Below are positions 21,495 through 32,693 of a DNA stretch of 64,000 bases, one piece after another. The stretch is from Megaustenia siamemsis (taxonomy: Eukaryota; Mollusca; Gastropoda; Stylommatophora; Ariophantidae). Both the position numbers and the translations under genes were made by a program. Positions within the stretch are counted from its first letter, which is position 1. Each line of letters opens with the position of its first letter. A model generated the notes under the pieces. The model saw only the letters and a list, made by a program, of their open reading frames with translations. It was not told the origin of the DNA and did no database searches. The stretch is from assembly GCA_032433765.1 (NCBI GenBank), contig JAVIAB010000102.1, positions 10,586,811-10,650,810 of the forward strand, given 5' to 3'.

Positions 21495-21782
21495 AAAATA
21501 ATTCCTCCATTTTGGAAACAACCGGAAACACTGTATCATGGAAGGTATATTATGATGAACATACAATCATCTATTTTGGAAGTACTGAACACCAAACAGG
21601 AGTAGGTATCATCTTGGATGCAGGAAGAGCAAGAACAGTGAAAGGCTTTTACCCAATATCTGACAGAGTCCTTTTAGTGAAATTGAATGGAAAGCCAATA
21701 GATATAAATCTTATACAAGTTTATGCACCAACAGCAGACAGTCTAGAGGAAACAGTTGATACATTTTACCGGGTTTATGTAA
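21495..21782 (+). pseudogene. LINE-A endonuclease middle part
   Basis: A plus open frame (21512-21829) with TEHQTGVGIIL, ISDRVLLVKLNGKPIDIN and LIQVYAPTADS, the central strands of an EEP endonuclease. It joins directly to RT thumb sequence at about 21783, so the rest of the endonuclease and most of the RT are deleted. Confidence 0.83.
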
Positions 21783-22390
21783 CGTGTATAGTGAGATTGA
21801 TGAATTTGAATATTTGGGAACTTTGTTGATCTCAGACGGAAGATGTACGAAAGAGGTGAGATGCAGAATGGCTCAGGCAAAAGCAGCTTTCCAGAAAATG
21901 AGGAAGATACTGTGCAGTCCATTTTTGACAATAGAAACAAGAAAAAGAGTTCTTAAGTGTTACCTAGAGCCAGTCTTAACATATGGATGCGAGTCATGGA
22001 CAATAGGACAACAGACAAGAAAATAACTGGAGTCTGTAGAAATGTGGTTTTACAGAAGAATGTTGAGAATACCATGCACAGCTAAGAAAAGTAATGAAGA
22101 GGTTCTGAGAGAGGTCAAAGCAAAAAGAGAGCTAATTTCCAATGTTAGGAAGAGACGATCATCATTTTTTGGCCATGTAATGAGAAGAAAACAACTGGAA
22201 TATATTGTAACAACTGGAGAAATTGAGGGACGAAGAGATAGAGGGAAGCAAAGAGAAAAAATAACAGACAGCTTAAGAGAATGGCTTGGCAGAAGGTCAA
22301 CAACAAATATGATAAATAGCTGCCAAGATCGGAAGTTGTGGAGAGACATGATCACCTACGTCACTAGGCCCGGTACTTGATGATGATAGT
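21783..22390 (+). pseudogene. LINE-A RT thumb to 3' end (best-preserved copy)
   Basis: A frame 21784-22026 (EFEYLGTLLISDGRCTKEVR, then YLEPVLTYGCESWTIGQQ) ends at a TAA. The next frame 22042-22380 (112 aa) carries MWFYRRMLRIPCTAKKSNEE, SFFGHVMRRKQLEYIVTTGE and EWLGRRSTTNMINSCQDRKL. Only one stop (at 22026) lies between the pieces. The tail is ggtacttgatgatgat. Confidence 0.88.
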
Positions 22391-22429
22391 GAGATTGTTT
22401 TAAGATCAAAACTGGACATGTCTGGAATA

Positions 22430-23245
22430 AATATTGGAGGCAATCATATAAATAAATATATATAAATGCTGATGATACAGTTGTAATCGCTAAGAGTGAA
22501 ATTAAGTTACAAGAAATGTTAGACATTATAGTGAAGGAAAGCAAAAGAAAGGACTGAGACGCAATAGCAAAAAGACGGAAGTAATGGTAGCAACAAAGAA
22601 AAATACATCACCGGAATGCAGAATAAAGACAAGTGGAACAATATTAAAACAGGTAAATGAATTTAAATACCTGGGAACAATGATGACATCAGATGGTAGA
22701 TGTACAACAGAGGAGAGATGCAGAATGGCTCAAGCAAAGACAACTTGCCAAAAATAGATGAAGACACTGTGCAATCCATTTTTGACAACGGAAATAAGAA
22801 AAAAAGAGTTCTTAAATGTTATGTAGAATACAAATGTATGTGAATCATGGATAACAGGACAACAGGACAACATGCCAGAAAATAACTGGAGGCTGTAGAA
22901 TTATGGTTTCACAGACAAATGTTGAGGATACCATGGACAGCTAAGAACAGTCGTGAGAACTTTTTGAGAGAGGCCAAAGCGAAAGGAGAGCTAATATCTA
23001 ATATTAAGAAAAACAATAATTACTTTTTTTGCCATGTAATGAGAAGGTAGAATATATTGTAACAACTGAAAAAAAAAATCGAGGGACGAAGAGATAGAGT
23101 GAAGCAAATAGAAAATATACTAGATATCTTAAGAGAATGGCTTAGCAGAAGGTCAACAAGAGAAATGATTAACAAACTGTCGAGATTTAAAGTTGTGAAG
23201 AAACATGATCACCTACGCCTGCAAGCTTGGTACTTGATGAAGATG
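22430..23245 (+). pseudogene. LINE-A second, more decayed copy
   Basis: Starts near RT motif C (aatgctgatgatacagttgt) and runs through the thumb and C-terminus to tggtacttgatgaagatg. Multiple stops and small indels. It lies immediately downstream of the copy ending at 22390. Confidence 0.82.
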
Positions 23246-23741
23246 AAGAACGAAACATTGATCTCTGTGGATGTGTAGCCTCCATTGATTTCACCGAGAA
23301 CTGTTTACTTCCGGCATGGACACAAGTCTGCCAATGCAGAACAAAGCCAAGCTTTTAACACTTCGTTATTTATGTGCTGTTCTTTCAATTTCGAGAACTT
23401 TATCATTGTTAAAATACTATTGAAAGGTATGAGCAATGTATGAAAAAAATCTATGAAAACTGCAGTAAGTCCACCATTAAATCATTAAAAAAGAAATTAC
23501 TATTTTTATTTATTTTGATTTTGAAATAAAAAAATTTTTCAGTGTTTTTTTCCCATGTTTTTTTGCTTTTGTTATTTTCAATGTTTTCATTGTCCCATCT
23601 TTTACATATTATTATCATGTTCAGATGATCATGTTTTTCGTTCTAATTCCAGTGATTGATTTGTTTATATATTTTATAAGTTGTCAAATTATTTATTTTA
23701 TTATTATAATTTAAATTTTAAACCAGCAATTTAATTTAGAC
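23246..23741. other. Unassigned AT-rich
   Basis: Long T/A runs. No coding or RNA feature recognised. Confidence 0.45.
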
Positions 23742-23910
23742 ATCATCACCATCCAGTGCCGTCTTCGCAACGAAGGTTAGCTACCATGGAGCGCCATTCT
23801 GCTCTGTCTCCTGCTTTGATGGTGCCAGTTGTCATAGATTCAGTTGTCCATCATTTGATGTTACTTGACCATGTTAGTCTTGGTCTGCCTCTGCCTCTTT
23901 TACCTTATAT
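23742..23910 (-). mobile_element. LINE-D extreme 3' end
   Basis: The plus strand reads catcatcaccatccagtgccg...aacgaagg...ctaccatggagcgccattc, the complement of the LINE-D terminus also found at 41124 and 52394. Confidence 0.85.
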
Positions 23911-23934
23911 TTAGATATATAATTTATTACCTAG

Positions 23935-24197
23935 AGGAAAAACCGCCGATCCAGAGGAGAGAGACACTGAGAAGAACATTGATCAGAGATGAGAGAGGCA
24001 AGAACAGCAGGAATCGGCTCCCGCAAGCAATGAGATAGAGTTGCATGCACAAAACAGAGACAAGTGGCGAGATTTTGATAAAAGATCTTTACAATGATTG
24101 AAAACTGCTAGAATAAAAATTTAGATAAGAGAAAGAGTATCTTGGTGTATGCCCTATGGGCCGGCTACGGCTCGAAAAGTAAACAGAAAGATAGATA
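23935..24197 (+). mobile_element. LINE-B 3' end
   Basis: Remnant of the REARAAGxGS and DKWRDFDK region, then ccctatgggccggctacggc and a gatagatat tail. Confidence 0.82.
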
Positions 24198-24209
24198 TAT
24201 TTATTATAT

Positions 24210-24468
24210 GGGAGCTGTGATAGCTCAGTGGTTAGTGAACTGGACTACAAAGGACAAGGGGTAGGGTTCGATCCCAACCGACGGCTTCTGGGTTCACCCA
24301 GCCTTTAATAGGTACCGCATTTTTTTCTGGGAAAGTGAAGCGGCACGGGTATAATACCGACCACATTACCTCAAAAATCATGTGCCGAAGGTCTGTAAAA
24401 ATTTATGGTCACTAACACCATATTCCCTATACGCCACTTGGCGTGACTGGGAGTACTTTACTTTTTAC
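24210..24468 (+). mobile_element. SINE-1, full length, perfect 12-bp TSD
   Basis: A TSD tatttattatat lies at 24198-24209 and 24469-24480. The head has TAGCTCAGTGGTTAGTGAAC (A-box) and GGGTTCGATCCCA (B-box). The central domain has TTCACCCAGCC and taggtacc. The tail is gtactttactttttac. A good type copy for the family. Confidence 0.96.
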
Positions 24469-24480
24469 TATTTATTATAT

Positions 24481-24634
24481 AATAATGTAATATAATTAAG
24501 AGGCGACTAAGGAGATTGATCGATGGCTTGACAAGCTGTCATTGTAAAAAGTATTGTTATAGAAACAGCCATAGATTTTGGAAGCAGTGATCTCTGCAAT
24601 ATGTGACATTTTGGCACGCAAGTTTCTATTTTTA
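24481..24634. other. Unassigned
   Basis: Nothing recognised. Confidence 0.4.
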
Positions 24635-24695
24635 AGATTGTGATTCTGCCCTATGTGCCGTCTTCGGCTCGAAAGGACAATAGATAGATAGAATG
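24635..24695 (+). mobile_element. LINE-B terminal tail only
   Basis: tgccctatgtgccgtcttcg, then gctcgaaaggacaatagatag, matches the last ~50 bp of LINE-B with its GATA tail. Confidence 0.7.
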
Positions 24696-24994
24696 TAATA
24701 TAATTAATTTGTATTATTAATAATTAATCTTTACTTTTGACATTTTAAATTAATGAATCATTTTGCCTACAAGCATTCATCAGTGCTGAACAACAGCAAA
24801 GCTTAGTTTTTGTTCTGTCATCATTTCAGTTGAGACTCAACTTGAGCTGTTACATACAATTCTATGTTTATTTTTTTATGTTTTGTCCAGATTAACATTT
24901 GCCCCATATGATATTACATAATTGGGTTTATCTGTCATATTTTTCTTGTTTTTACATTTATATTAAAAAAAATTATTTCTATGTTTGACTACAG

Positions 24995-25080
24995 AGTTTG
25001 GAATAATCGGTGTCAAAGAAGACATTTAACAGCTGTCTACATGAGGAGTACTTTGTTGATAGATCAAGGAGTTTATAATG
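24995..25080 (+). other. Candidate orphan exon (86 bp)
   Basis: Preceded by a T-rich tract and tgactacag (acceptor-like) and followed exactly by GTAAGTAATA (strong donor consensus) at 25081. One frame is open through all of it, including residues RRHLTAVYMRSTLLIDQGVY. No domain recognised and no partner exon identified, so a chance match or part of an unrecognised element is possible. Confidence 0.35.
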
Positions 25081-25289
25081 GTAAGTAATATTATTGTGTG
25101 TGTTTTTAAAAAAAATTAATTTAATTCTTTTCTTGCATTCAACAGCTTCTTTAACTGCATGTCTGGCAAACTGGTACGAGATTTTTTTTTTCTGGTATGT
25201 TTTCCAAACCTGCTCAAGTCAAGGAGGATTACTCTTTTAGTGAACGGCGTACACAAAGTGAAATTCTTCACCATCCAGTTAGGGCATAC
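25081..25289. other. Unassigned
   Basis: AT-rich. Nothing recognised. Confidence 0.4.
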
Positions 25290-25642
25290 ACCGAGTTGAT
25301 AAATGTTTTTTTTTTTTTTTTTTGCTTTCGCCAGCTTTTAACCTCTAGTGGAGTTCCTAGAATCTAGGAACATAATTTTTTTGTGTTAATCCGTTTTTCC
25401 CTGGCAACCGTGTGCACAGGGGTTCCTCGCAGTGCAGGCAGATAACTCCATCTTTGGAGGTGCTCAAATTTTTTTTGTAGATGAGTAATTGATGTTTCAA
25501 GCCGGGCCTCGCTTCTGAGACCAGGGGTGGTTGCTGCAGAGAGAAATCACAAATAAAAATCCCAACCGGTGCACCCAGAATTTGAACTCACAACCTCTCT
25601 GTCTCAAAACGGGCATCTTGCCTCAAGACCAACCAGTCCCCC
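25290..25642 (-). mobile_element. SINE-3, nearly full length
   Basis: On minus it starts with a tRNA-like region (gactggttggtcttgaggca, then B-box-like gagTTCAAATTC). It continues with ggttgggatttttatttgtg, the tctcagaagcgag segment, aacatcaattactcatc and ggagttatctgcctg, and ends in a long A-run (T-run 25303-25323 on plus). Confidence 0.8.
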
Positions 25643-25650
25643 AAGTTAAT

Positions 25651-25827
25651 ATATGGATGTAGACCACAACAAAGACCAAGAAATAATATGGCGGATGACA
25701 TTAAAGGTGCCTTACAACAACACAGGTTGACTATTTATGAAGCTACAAGACAAGCCAGAGCAACAATCATCAAGTTACATCTATACAGAAAAGAACAGGA
25801 GAGAACAACTCTTTTGAATAATGAATA
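25651..25827 (+). other. Short ORF remnant, unrecognised
   Basis: An open frame whose last 46 codons from an ATG at 25688 read MADDIKGALQQHRLTIYEAT and so on, ending in NNE-stop. Lys/Arg-rich and helical-looking. I do not recognise it; it may be part of a retroelement ORF or an exon. Confidence 0.3.
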
Positions 25828-26264
25828 AAAAGAATGACGATAGTGATCTCTCTTGATCTCAGAAAATACTAGCAGTGTGAGTGGGTGTTCCTCACCATAA
25901 ACGACGATAGTCTCAGACTTCTTAGGTATACATTTTTACATCGAGAGTATGACGTTACATATTTTTATTTGTGTTTTTGCAGCATAGAGGGAAAAAAAAG
26001 AGAAATATTATTTTGTTCTTTTTGTCTTTCCCTGGTAATGTTTGTTATGTCTTGTCATTATTTGTAGCCAGGCTGCAATATGTTGTCTATATTTCTTTTT
26101 TTCTTTTACTTAATGAGTGTTGTTCACATTTTCAACTTGTCATCCAGTGCATCTGTCTTGAGCATCGATTTTTTGGGATTTGTTTAATAAGGGGTAAGGG
26201 CAATGGGTGGAACTATTACATCATTTTAAAAAATGCCCCTATATATCCAAAGTAAAGGTAATGT
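25828..26264. other. Unassigned
   Basis: T-rich sequence with overlapping 60-94-aa ORFs of low-complexity composition. No evidence for a gene. Confidence 0.4.
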
Positions 26265-26576
26265 ACGAAACTTGAATCGGCATCTTATAACGCGAGCTTT
26301 AACCCATATGTGCTCGGCCACCTATCCAGAAGTGTTCCAAGACTTCTGGACAGTGTTGCTTTAAGCATCAAAACTCACGATGCGAGACAGTATTCCTCAC
26401 CTTCCCAGAGTACTACCCTGGTACCCATTTCTGCCAATGGCTGGGTTGACAGTGGGGGTATTTTTTTTCCAGCCACGAGTACAATTCACACTGCTTCCAG
26501 TAGATATCGAACACAGGTTGTCTAAACGTCGATAGCCCAGTCAGGTGGTGTTCCCAACTAGGCTAGCGACCGCCCC
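26265..26576 (-). mobile_element. SINE-2
   Basis: Read on minus: tRNA-like head (tagcctagttgggaacacc, then B-box-like gTGTTCGATAtC), a central domain with aacccagcc and aatgggtaccaggg, and the end cgagcacatatgggttaaag. Compare 47985, 53831 and 57088. Confidence 0.86.
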
Positions 26577-26866
26577 CACCCACACCATATGTGCAATGAC
26601 AGGGTAAGCCATGCGGGTGAGAGCTACATTCAAAGCTCTAACTATGGGGAAGGACACCAAAGACGACAAATCACTGCTGCCTAGTAGCTACCATGTGGTG
26701 ATGGAATGGCTATGGGAGAAAACCCAGGCAGGGTGTGCCCAATAGCCCTAGCCGCCATCCACCCAGCGAGAAGGAAAACTCCTTCATCAAACTAAGATCC
26801 AGCGTACCGAAGATGGAGTGTGTCAGCCACAGTGCAGGTTTAGGAAAAAAAATCAGGATACACACG
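26577..26866. other. Unassigned
   Basis: Between SINE-2 and the 62-bp array. The sequence is more GC-rich than its surroundings. No domain recognised. Confidence 0.4.
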
Positions 26867-28000
26867 TATACAAGCACTGCCCATGCTACCAGCTCATCTT
26901 ATATCATGATGTTATTCTTACCCCTCCATATACAAGCACTGCCCATGCTACCAGCTCATCTTATATCATGATGTTGTTCTTACCTCTCCATATACAAGCA
27001 CTGCCCATGCTACCAGCTCACCTTATATCATGATGTTGTTCTTACCCCTCCATATACAAGCACTGCCCATGCTACCAGCTCACCTTATATCATGATGTTG
27101 TTCTTACCTCTCCATATACAAGCACTGCCCATGCTACCAGCTCATCTTATATCATGATGTTGTTCTTACCTCTCCATATACAAGCACTGCCCATGCTACC
27201 AGCTCACCTTATATCATGATGTTGTTCTTACCCCTCCATATACAAGCACTGCCCATACTACCAGCTCACCTTATATCATGATGTTGTTCTTACCCCTCCA
27301 TATACAAGCACTGCCCATGCTACCAGCTCACCTTATATCATGATGTTGTTCTTACCCCTCCATATACAAGCAATACCCATGCTACCAGCTCACCTTATAT
27401 CATGATGTTGTTCTTACCCCTCCATATACAAGCACTGCCCATGCTACCAGCTCACCTTATATCATGATGTTGTTCTTACCCCTCCATATACAAGCAATAC
27501 CCATGCTACCAGCTCACCTTATATCATGATGTTGTTCTTACCCCTCCATATACAAGCAATACCCATGCTACCAGCTCACCTTATATCATGATGTTGTTCT
27601 TACCTCTGCTTATACAATCACCATCAAGGGCGTTCTTCTCGAGAATGCATGGAAAAAGACCAAGAGGAAAACCCAGAAGAAGATGGATAGATGCAGTGAC
27701 AGAGACATGTAACAACAAAGGAAAATCACTAATCCAGACAGTTCGAGCAGCTCAAGAATGACAAATGATATAACCATGACACCTTTTCGCTATCAGTGAT
27801 AAAGAGAAAAGAAGAAGAAGAAGAGCATGGTGCCAGCTCATCTTATATCATGATGTTGTTCTTACCCCTCAATATACAAGCACTGACAATGCTACCAGCT
27901 CATCTCATATCATGATGTTATTCTTACCCCTTGATATACAAGAACAGACCGTGCTACCAGCTCATCTTATATCATGATGTTGTTCTTACCCCTTCATCAT
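26867..28000. repeat. 62-bp tandem array (~15 units), interrupted by LINE-F
   Basis: Unit tatacaagcactgcccatgc, taccagctcatcttatatca, tgatgttgttcttacctctcca. About 12 units run to 27607. A LINE-F unit follows at 27608-27830, then about three more diverged units to 28000. Confidence 0.95.
27608..27830 (+). mobile_element. LINE-F 3'-end unit inside the 62-bp array
   Basis: Starts at caccatcaagggcgttcttc, the same 5' point as at 61975 and (reversed) 1568. Carries GKRPRGKPRRRWIDAVTET-type coding and ends gaaaagaagaagaagaag. It interrupts a satellite unit, so it inserted after the array existed. Confidence 0.85.
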
Positions 28001-28299
28001 TAAATGGGTAAAAAAAAAGTCAAGTTCACATGACCTCAAACTTGAGTGCTGAAGAAGATTCATAGACTTTTGTTTTTCATGACATTCTTCCTGCAAAGCC
28101 TGTAGAGTTGATCAGAACAAAATTAAATCACCAGACACCATGAACAAACAACATGAAAATATCAGGGTACAAGACACAATGAAGACCCATATACTTCTGG
28201 TAGATGGACTGGGGAAATTACTAAATAGATTCAATATGAGAACAGCTCAAGCTTCATAACTGGTGTAGAATGTTAACAATACCTTCAACCTGAAACACC
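28001..28299. other. Unassigned
   Basis: Nothing recognised. Confidence 0.4.
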
Positions 28300-28892
28300 A
28301 GACAGCTACACTTACCTCCTGTCTGCAACACCAAGACTATACATGGCTTCTCCATGAACACCAAGGCAACAAACACCTCTCTATAACACCAAAGCTACAC
28401 TTAACTCCTCTCTACAACACCAAAGCTACACTTACCTCCTCTCTACAACACACAAAGCTACACTTACCTCATCTCTACAACACACAAAGCTACACTTACC
28501 TGCTCTCTACAACACATAAAGCTACACTTGCCTCCTCTCTACAATACACAAAGCTACACTTACCTCCTCTCTACAACACACAAAGCTACACTTACCTCCT
28601 CTCTACAACACAAAGCTACACTTACCTCCTCTCTGCAACACCTAAGCTACACTTACCTCCTCTCTACAACACACAAAGCTACACTTACCTCCTCTCTACA
28701 ACACACTTAGCTACACTTACCTCCTCTCTACAACACACTAAGCTACACTTCCCTCCTCTCTACAACACCTAAGCTACACTTACCTCCTCTCTGCAACACC
28801 TAAGCTACACTTACCTCCTCTCTACAACACACAAAGCTACACTTACCTCCTCTCTACAACACACAAAGCTACAATTACCTCCTCTCTACCAA
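28300..28892. repeat. ~28-32-bp tandem array (aagctacacttacctcctctctacaaca type)
   Basis: About 18 units differing mainly in the length of the acacac segment between ctctacaac and aaagctac. Left units are diverged. Confidence 0.93.
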
Positions 28893-28994
28893 TTTCTCAT
28901 GACAACTCTACACAACTAGGAACATCCACAAAGCTGCACTTTTGTCCTATTTGAAGTACCTAATGACACAAGCTGTAGGAAATTGTAAAAGAAT

Positions 28995-29417
28995 GTATTA
29001 ACCGACTTGTAGATTTATGGACAAGAAAATTATGTCTTCTTCAGCCATCAGGCCCCTGTAACACTGCAAATGAATTAAAATCCATAATTGCTCAACCACC
29101 CGTGCCAGTGGAATCATCCAAATTAAAACTCATCTCACTGATGGATCCAAACAAAGACAGTTGCAGTCTCCATCATAGCAGCTACAGCACACGCCAAAAG
29201 ACAAAGGCCAAGTGGCACAAAAAAAGTGAATGCAGCTGAACTGTCCTTCGTCATACGATATCATCATTCATCATCGCAAGCAATCGGAATATCAAAACAT
29301 GATCCGGATAAAAAATACAGCTCACAGTGTGCACAGAGTATTAAACTCAGTAGCTCCTGCAGCAAGCTGGACTTGGAATTTGAGGAAACTGCAACAAAGT
29401 GCACTTTTCTGACTTAG
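28995..29417 (+). pseudogene. LINE-R RNase H region, decayed
   Basis: Contains a block ANELKSIIAQPPVPVESSKL shared with 61868-61972, then an LTDGSK-like RNase H first motif, and after a frameshift AVSIIAATAHAK and NAAELS (the Glu helix). Assignment to RNase H is by motif resemblance only. Confidence 0.55.
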
Positions 29418-29454
29418 CCTCAATGGTTCCTGCTGTTTATCCACCATTTTGACC

Positions 29455-29530
29455 AGAAGTCAATTTAGACATTTATATCAGCATGGGTCTTAAACAAGAT
29501 GGTGCATTTGAGGTCTTTACTGGTTCCCCA
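29455..29530 (-). pseudogene. LINE-R last codons, left of SINE-1 in copy B
   Basis: The complement reads HNKLWGTS-like and then further diverged codons, continuing the LINE-R fragment at 29820-30186 across the SINE-1 insertion. It precedes and overlaps the start of copy B. Confidence 0.5.
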
Positions 29531-29541
29531 TAGTTTGTTAT

Positions 29542-29807
29542 AAAAAAAAAAAAAGTAAAGAGCCCCCATCACGCCAAGTGGCGTAGAGGGGGGAATATGG
29601 TGTTAGTGATCATAAATTTTACAGATCTTCAGCACGTGATTTTTGGGTTAATGTGGTCAGTATTATGCCAGTGCTGCTTTACTTTCCCAGAAAAAAATCG
29701 AGTACACATTAAAGGCTGGGTGAAACCGGAAGCCGTCGGTTGGGATCGAAACCTACCTCTTATCCTTTGTAGTCCAGTTCACTAACCACTGAGCTATCGC
29801 GGCTCCT
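29542..29807 (-). mobile_element. SINE-1 with 12-bp TSD (copy B)
   Basis: Identical arrangement to 24-289. TSD atagtttgttat at 29530-29541 and 29808-29819. Confidence 0.93.
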
Positions 29808-29819
29808 ATAGTTTGTTAT

Positions 29820-30186
29820 GCAGGGTTGTTTCTTTGGGCCATATTTGTCTCCTTAGGGTGTTAAGAGTGCTGCAGTCCTGCAGGATATGCTCTGGAGTCT
29901 GTCTGGATGCTTCTCAATCCCATGTTGCAAAATCACTGTGTCCTATCTTATGTAAGTATGCTCTGAGACCACAATGACCTGTTCTGAGTCTAAATATCTT
30001 GGTCTGCTCATATATGCAGAGTTTGTTTAAGCTATCATGTTCTGGCTCATATTTTCCATATAGCTCTTTCCATTTTGTTTTCCAAGCTTGTTTCAGGGTT
30101 GTCATTATTTCTTTGAGGCTCTGAGGTTGGATTGACTGTTCAAGGCTCCCGCTTGCTTTGCTTATTTGTCTGCTTAGAGAGATCAA
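29820..30186 (-). pseudogene. LINE-R fragment (copy B)
   Basis: Same as 302-668; 90-aa open stretch at 29914-30186. Confidence 0.8.
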
Positions 30187-30240
30187 TAGGAATGTATAGT
30201 TTTAATGATGTAATGAAAGTAATTACTACAAAAATACATC

Positions 30241-30872
30241 TGCTTACATCCACCCCATGACTAAAGAAATACATCTCTTCGTCATCTGTCCTTAAAAGGA
30301 TGTTATATGGGTGTGGATGAATTGTGTTTAGGTTTTCTGTAAAAGTGTGATATTTGTGTCTTTTGGCCCAATACATCCGACGTCAGCATGACATTTTGAG
30401 TACCGTGTTGCCTTCCCTCTTCGATTTCTCCTAACTTGGGTAAAAGAAAAAAGTAAAGAGCCCCGTCACACCACATGGTGTATAGGGAATATGGTGTTAG
30501 TGACCATAATTTTTATAGATCTTTGGCACATGAATTTTTGGAGTAAAGTGGTTGGTATTACGCCAGTGCCACTTTACTTTCCCAGAAAAAATCTAATATC
30601 CATTTAAGGCTGGGTGAACCAGGAAGCCGTTGATCAGGATCGAACCCGACCTCTTGTCCTTTGTAGTCCAGTTCACTAACCACTGAGATATCACTGTTCT
30701 GTCCTCTCTTGGATAGACAAGATTATTAGTCTATTTCTAGAGGCACCACAAAGTGGTGATGTAGGATCTGAATGGTTATGGTTCTGATTATGAATCCTGG
30801 CGCAAGCCATCAGCTATGAGTTGTTAACACTCTGCTGCCCTGAGATGCCTTGTCTCTACTGGAATGAATGTT
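30241..30872 (-). mobile_element. HER (diverged) split by SINE-1 (copy B)
   Basis: HER pieces at about 30241-30449 and 30699-30872 flank the SINE-1 at 30450-30698, as in copy A. Confidence 0.65.
30450..30698 (-). mobile_element. SINE-1, older copy (copy B)
   Basis: Counterpart of 932-1180. Confidence 0.88.
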
Positions 30873-30884
30873 GAGTGAGTGATT

Positions 30885-31086
30885 CTTCTTCTTTTCTCTT
30901 TTCACTGATATCTAAAAGGTGTCGTGGTTTATATCATTTGTTGTTCTTGAGCTGCTCGAACTGTTTGAATTAGTGATTTTCCTTTCTTGTTACATGTCTC
31001 TATCACTGCATCTATCCATCTTCTTCTGGGTCTTCCTCTTGGTCTTTTTCCATGCATTCTCGAGGAGAACGCCCTTGATGATGATG
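30885..31086 (-). mobile_element. LINE-F 3'-end unit with 12-bp TSD (copy B)
   Basis: Counterpart of 1367-1568, with the same gagtgagtgatt TSD. Confidence 0.82.
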
Positions 31087-31348
31087 GAGTGAGTGATTAA
31101 CTGGGATAAAAGCAAGGGAGGGAACGAGAAAGAACGCAAATGCAAGTTAAAAAGAATGGTTATGTGGGAAGTTAACGTTAGGATTGATAAACATCTGTAG
31201 AGTCTGAAAGTTATGAATAGATTTGGTCATCTATGTCAGCAGGTGTTGTACTTGATGATGATGGTGCCTTGCCTCCAAAAATACGTATGAAAACACAGAT
31301 TGAATTTGGTACCAACTGGGGTAGGAAAGACTCTTTAGTCTTGTGAGA

Positions 31349-31547
31349 GTTGTCCTAGGAGAGACATCAAAGACTACAGATAACTTCTGCCTTACAGAGA
31401 TATCAACAAAAACTGATTGTTGTCCTAGGAGAGACATCAAAGACTACAGATAACTTCTGCCATACAGAGATATCAACAAAAACTGATTGTTGTCCTAGGA
31501 GAGACATCAAAGACTACAGATAACTTCTGCCTTACAGAGATATCAAC
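31349..31547. repeat. 70-bp tandem repeat (copy B)
   Basis: Counterpart of 1831-2029, same three units and same variant base. Confidence 0.95.
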
Positions 31548-31887
31548 CCAAAGGAGTCCAGATATGTGCACACTGGAGTTGGATTTGGAGCACAAGGTGC
31601 AAAATACAATGCAACAGAATTTGATAAGGGAATGGTCTACACAGCTGTTTGTTTTCAACTCAAAGTGGTATTTTTGTTTTAATCTTCGTCACTTTTTTTT
31701 CAGCGTTTATTGTTTAAGATGTCCAGAATTTGGTTTCGTTCCCCTAATTTTTAAAATCGATATTTTATGGTTGTGGTTTCAATTCCTGTGATCACGTGCA
31801 CAAAATTTAAAGTGTTTTAGCTACAGTCAATATTTATGTACACTAGGGCTATGAATAAAACAGCAACAGGGAAATATTGTCACAATT

Positions 31888-32528
31888 ATGATGCCGATAT
31901 CCAAACTAATGAGGTTGACAATAGAACTGCTGAACAGTAATCTTAGCCCACAGCCTATAGTGTTTTTGACAGTTGCGAGATCAGTACTCAAGGCACTACA
32001 ATCTAGAAAATTGCCACATCTGCAGACCTTATTGACTGAACTCTGCAAGCACCACAGGGTTGCCCTGCAGTGGATCCCATCTTACTATGGAATACCAGGA
32101 AATGAGAAAGCAGATCAGTTGACAAAGGAAGGTTTAACAGGCACACAACTAGATGCACCGGTTACATACCATCATAAGAAACAGATAATCAAATCAATCA
32201 GAGGACCACAAGCCCCAAATCAGAATGCCTTTCATAATATGAATAGATATGAACAAGTTATCATTATACGCCTCAGAACAGGACACAATCGACTCCATAG
32301 TCACATGTATACAAAATTCAAGATAGCCACCTCAACTACTTGTACATGTGGACATGCGCCCCAGACTGTGCTAAACACATACTTCAAGACTGCACTGAAT
32401 ATAGTAGACTGAGGAAAATCCATTGGCCCATAGATACAACACTACAGATAAAACTATATGGGCCACTGCAAGAATTACAAAAGACAGTAAAATTTATACA
32501 GGAAACGACATTGCTGATATAGACAATA
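31888..32528 (+). pseudogene. LINE-R RNase H and knuckle (copy B)
   Basis: Counterpart of 2370-3010, with the same Val in place of the catalytic Asp and the same frameshift. Confidence 0.85.
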
Positions 32529-32693
32529 CTTCGAGCGAACGAAAGATAGATGGATGGATGGAATAAATAAATGCATATGAATGACCGATAGTTTAGTGGT
32601 TGATACTCATAACTAAAGGATTAACAATAAGCAAATCTAAGAGTTTTTGGGCCCATAATATTACATTGTTAGCCACAAATGTTTTTTGCATCA

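Noticed and set aside
24210..24300. Functional tRNA gene
   Set aside because: A- and B-boxes are present but the region continues into a repeated SINE body with TSD, and no complete cloverleaf is evident.
26867..28000. CRISPR-like array
   Set aside because: The 62-bp units are contiguous with no spacers, in an animal genome, with no cas genes. The same applies to the other arrays.
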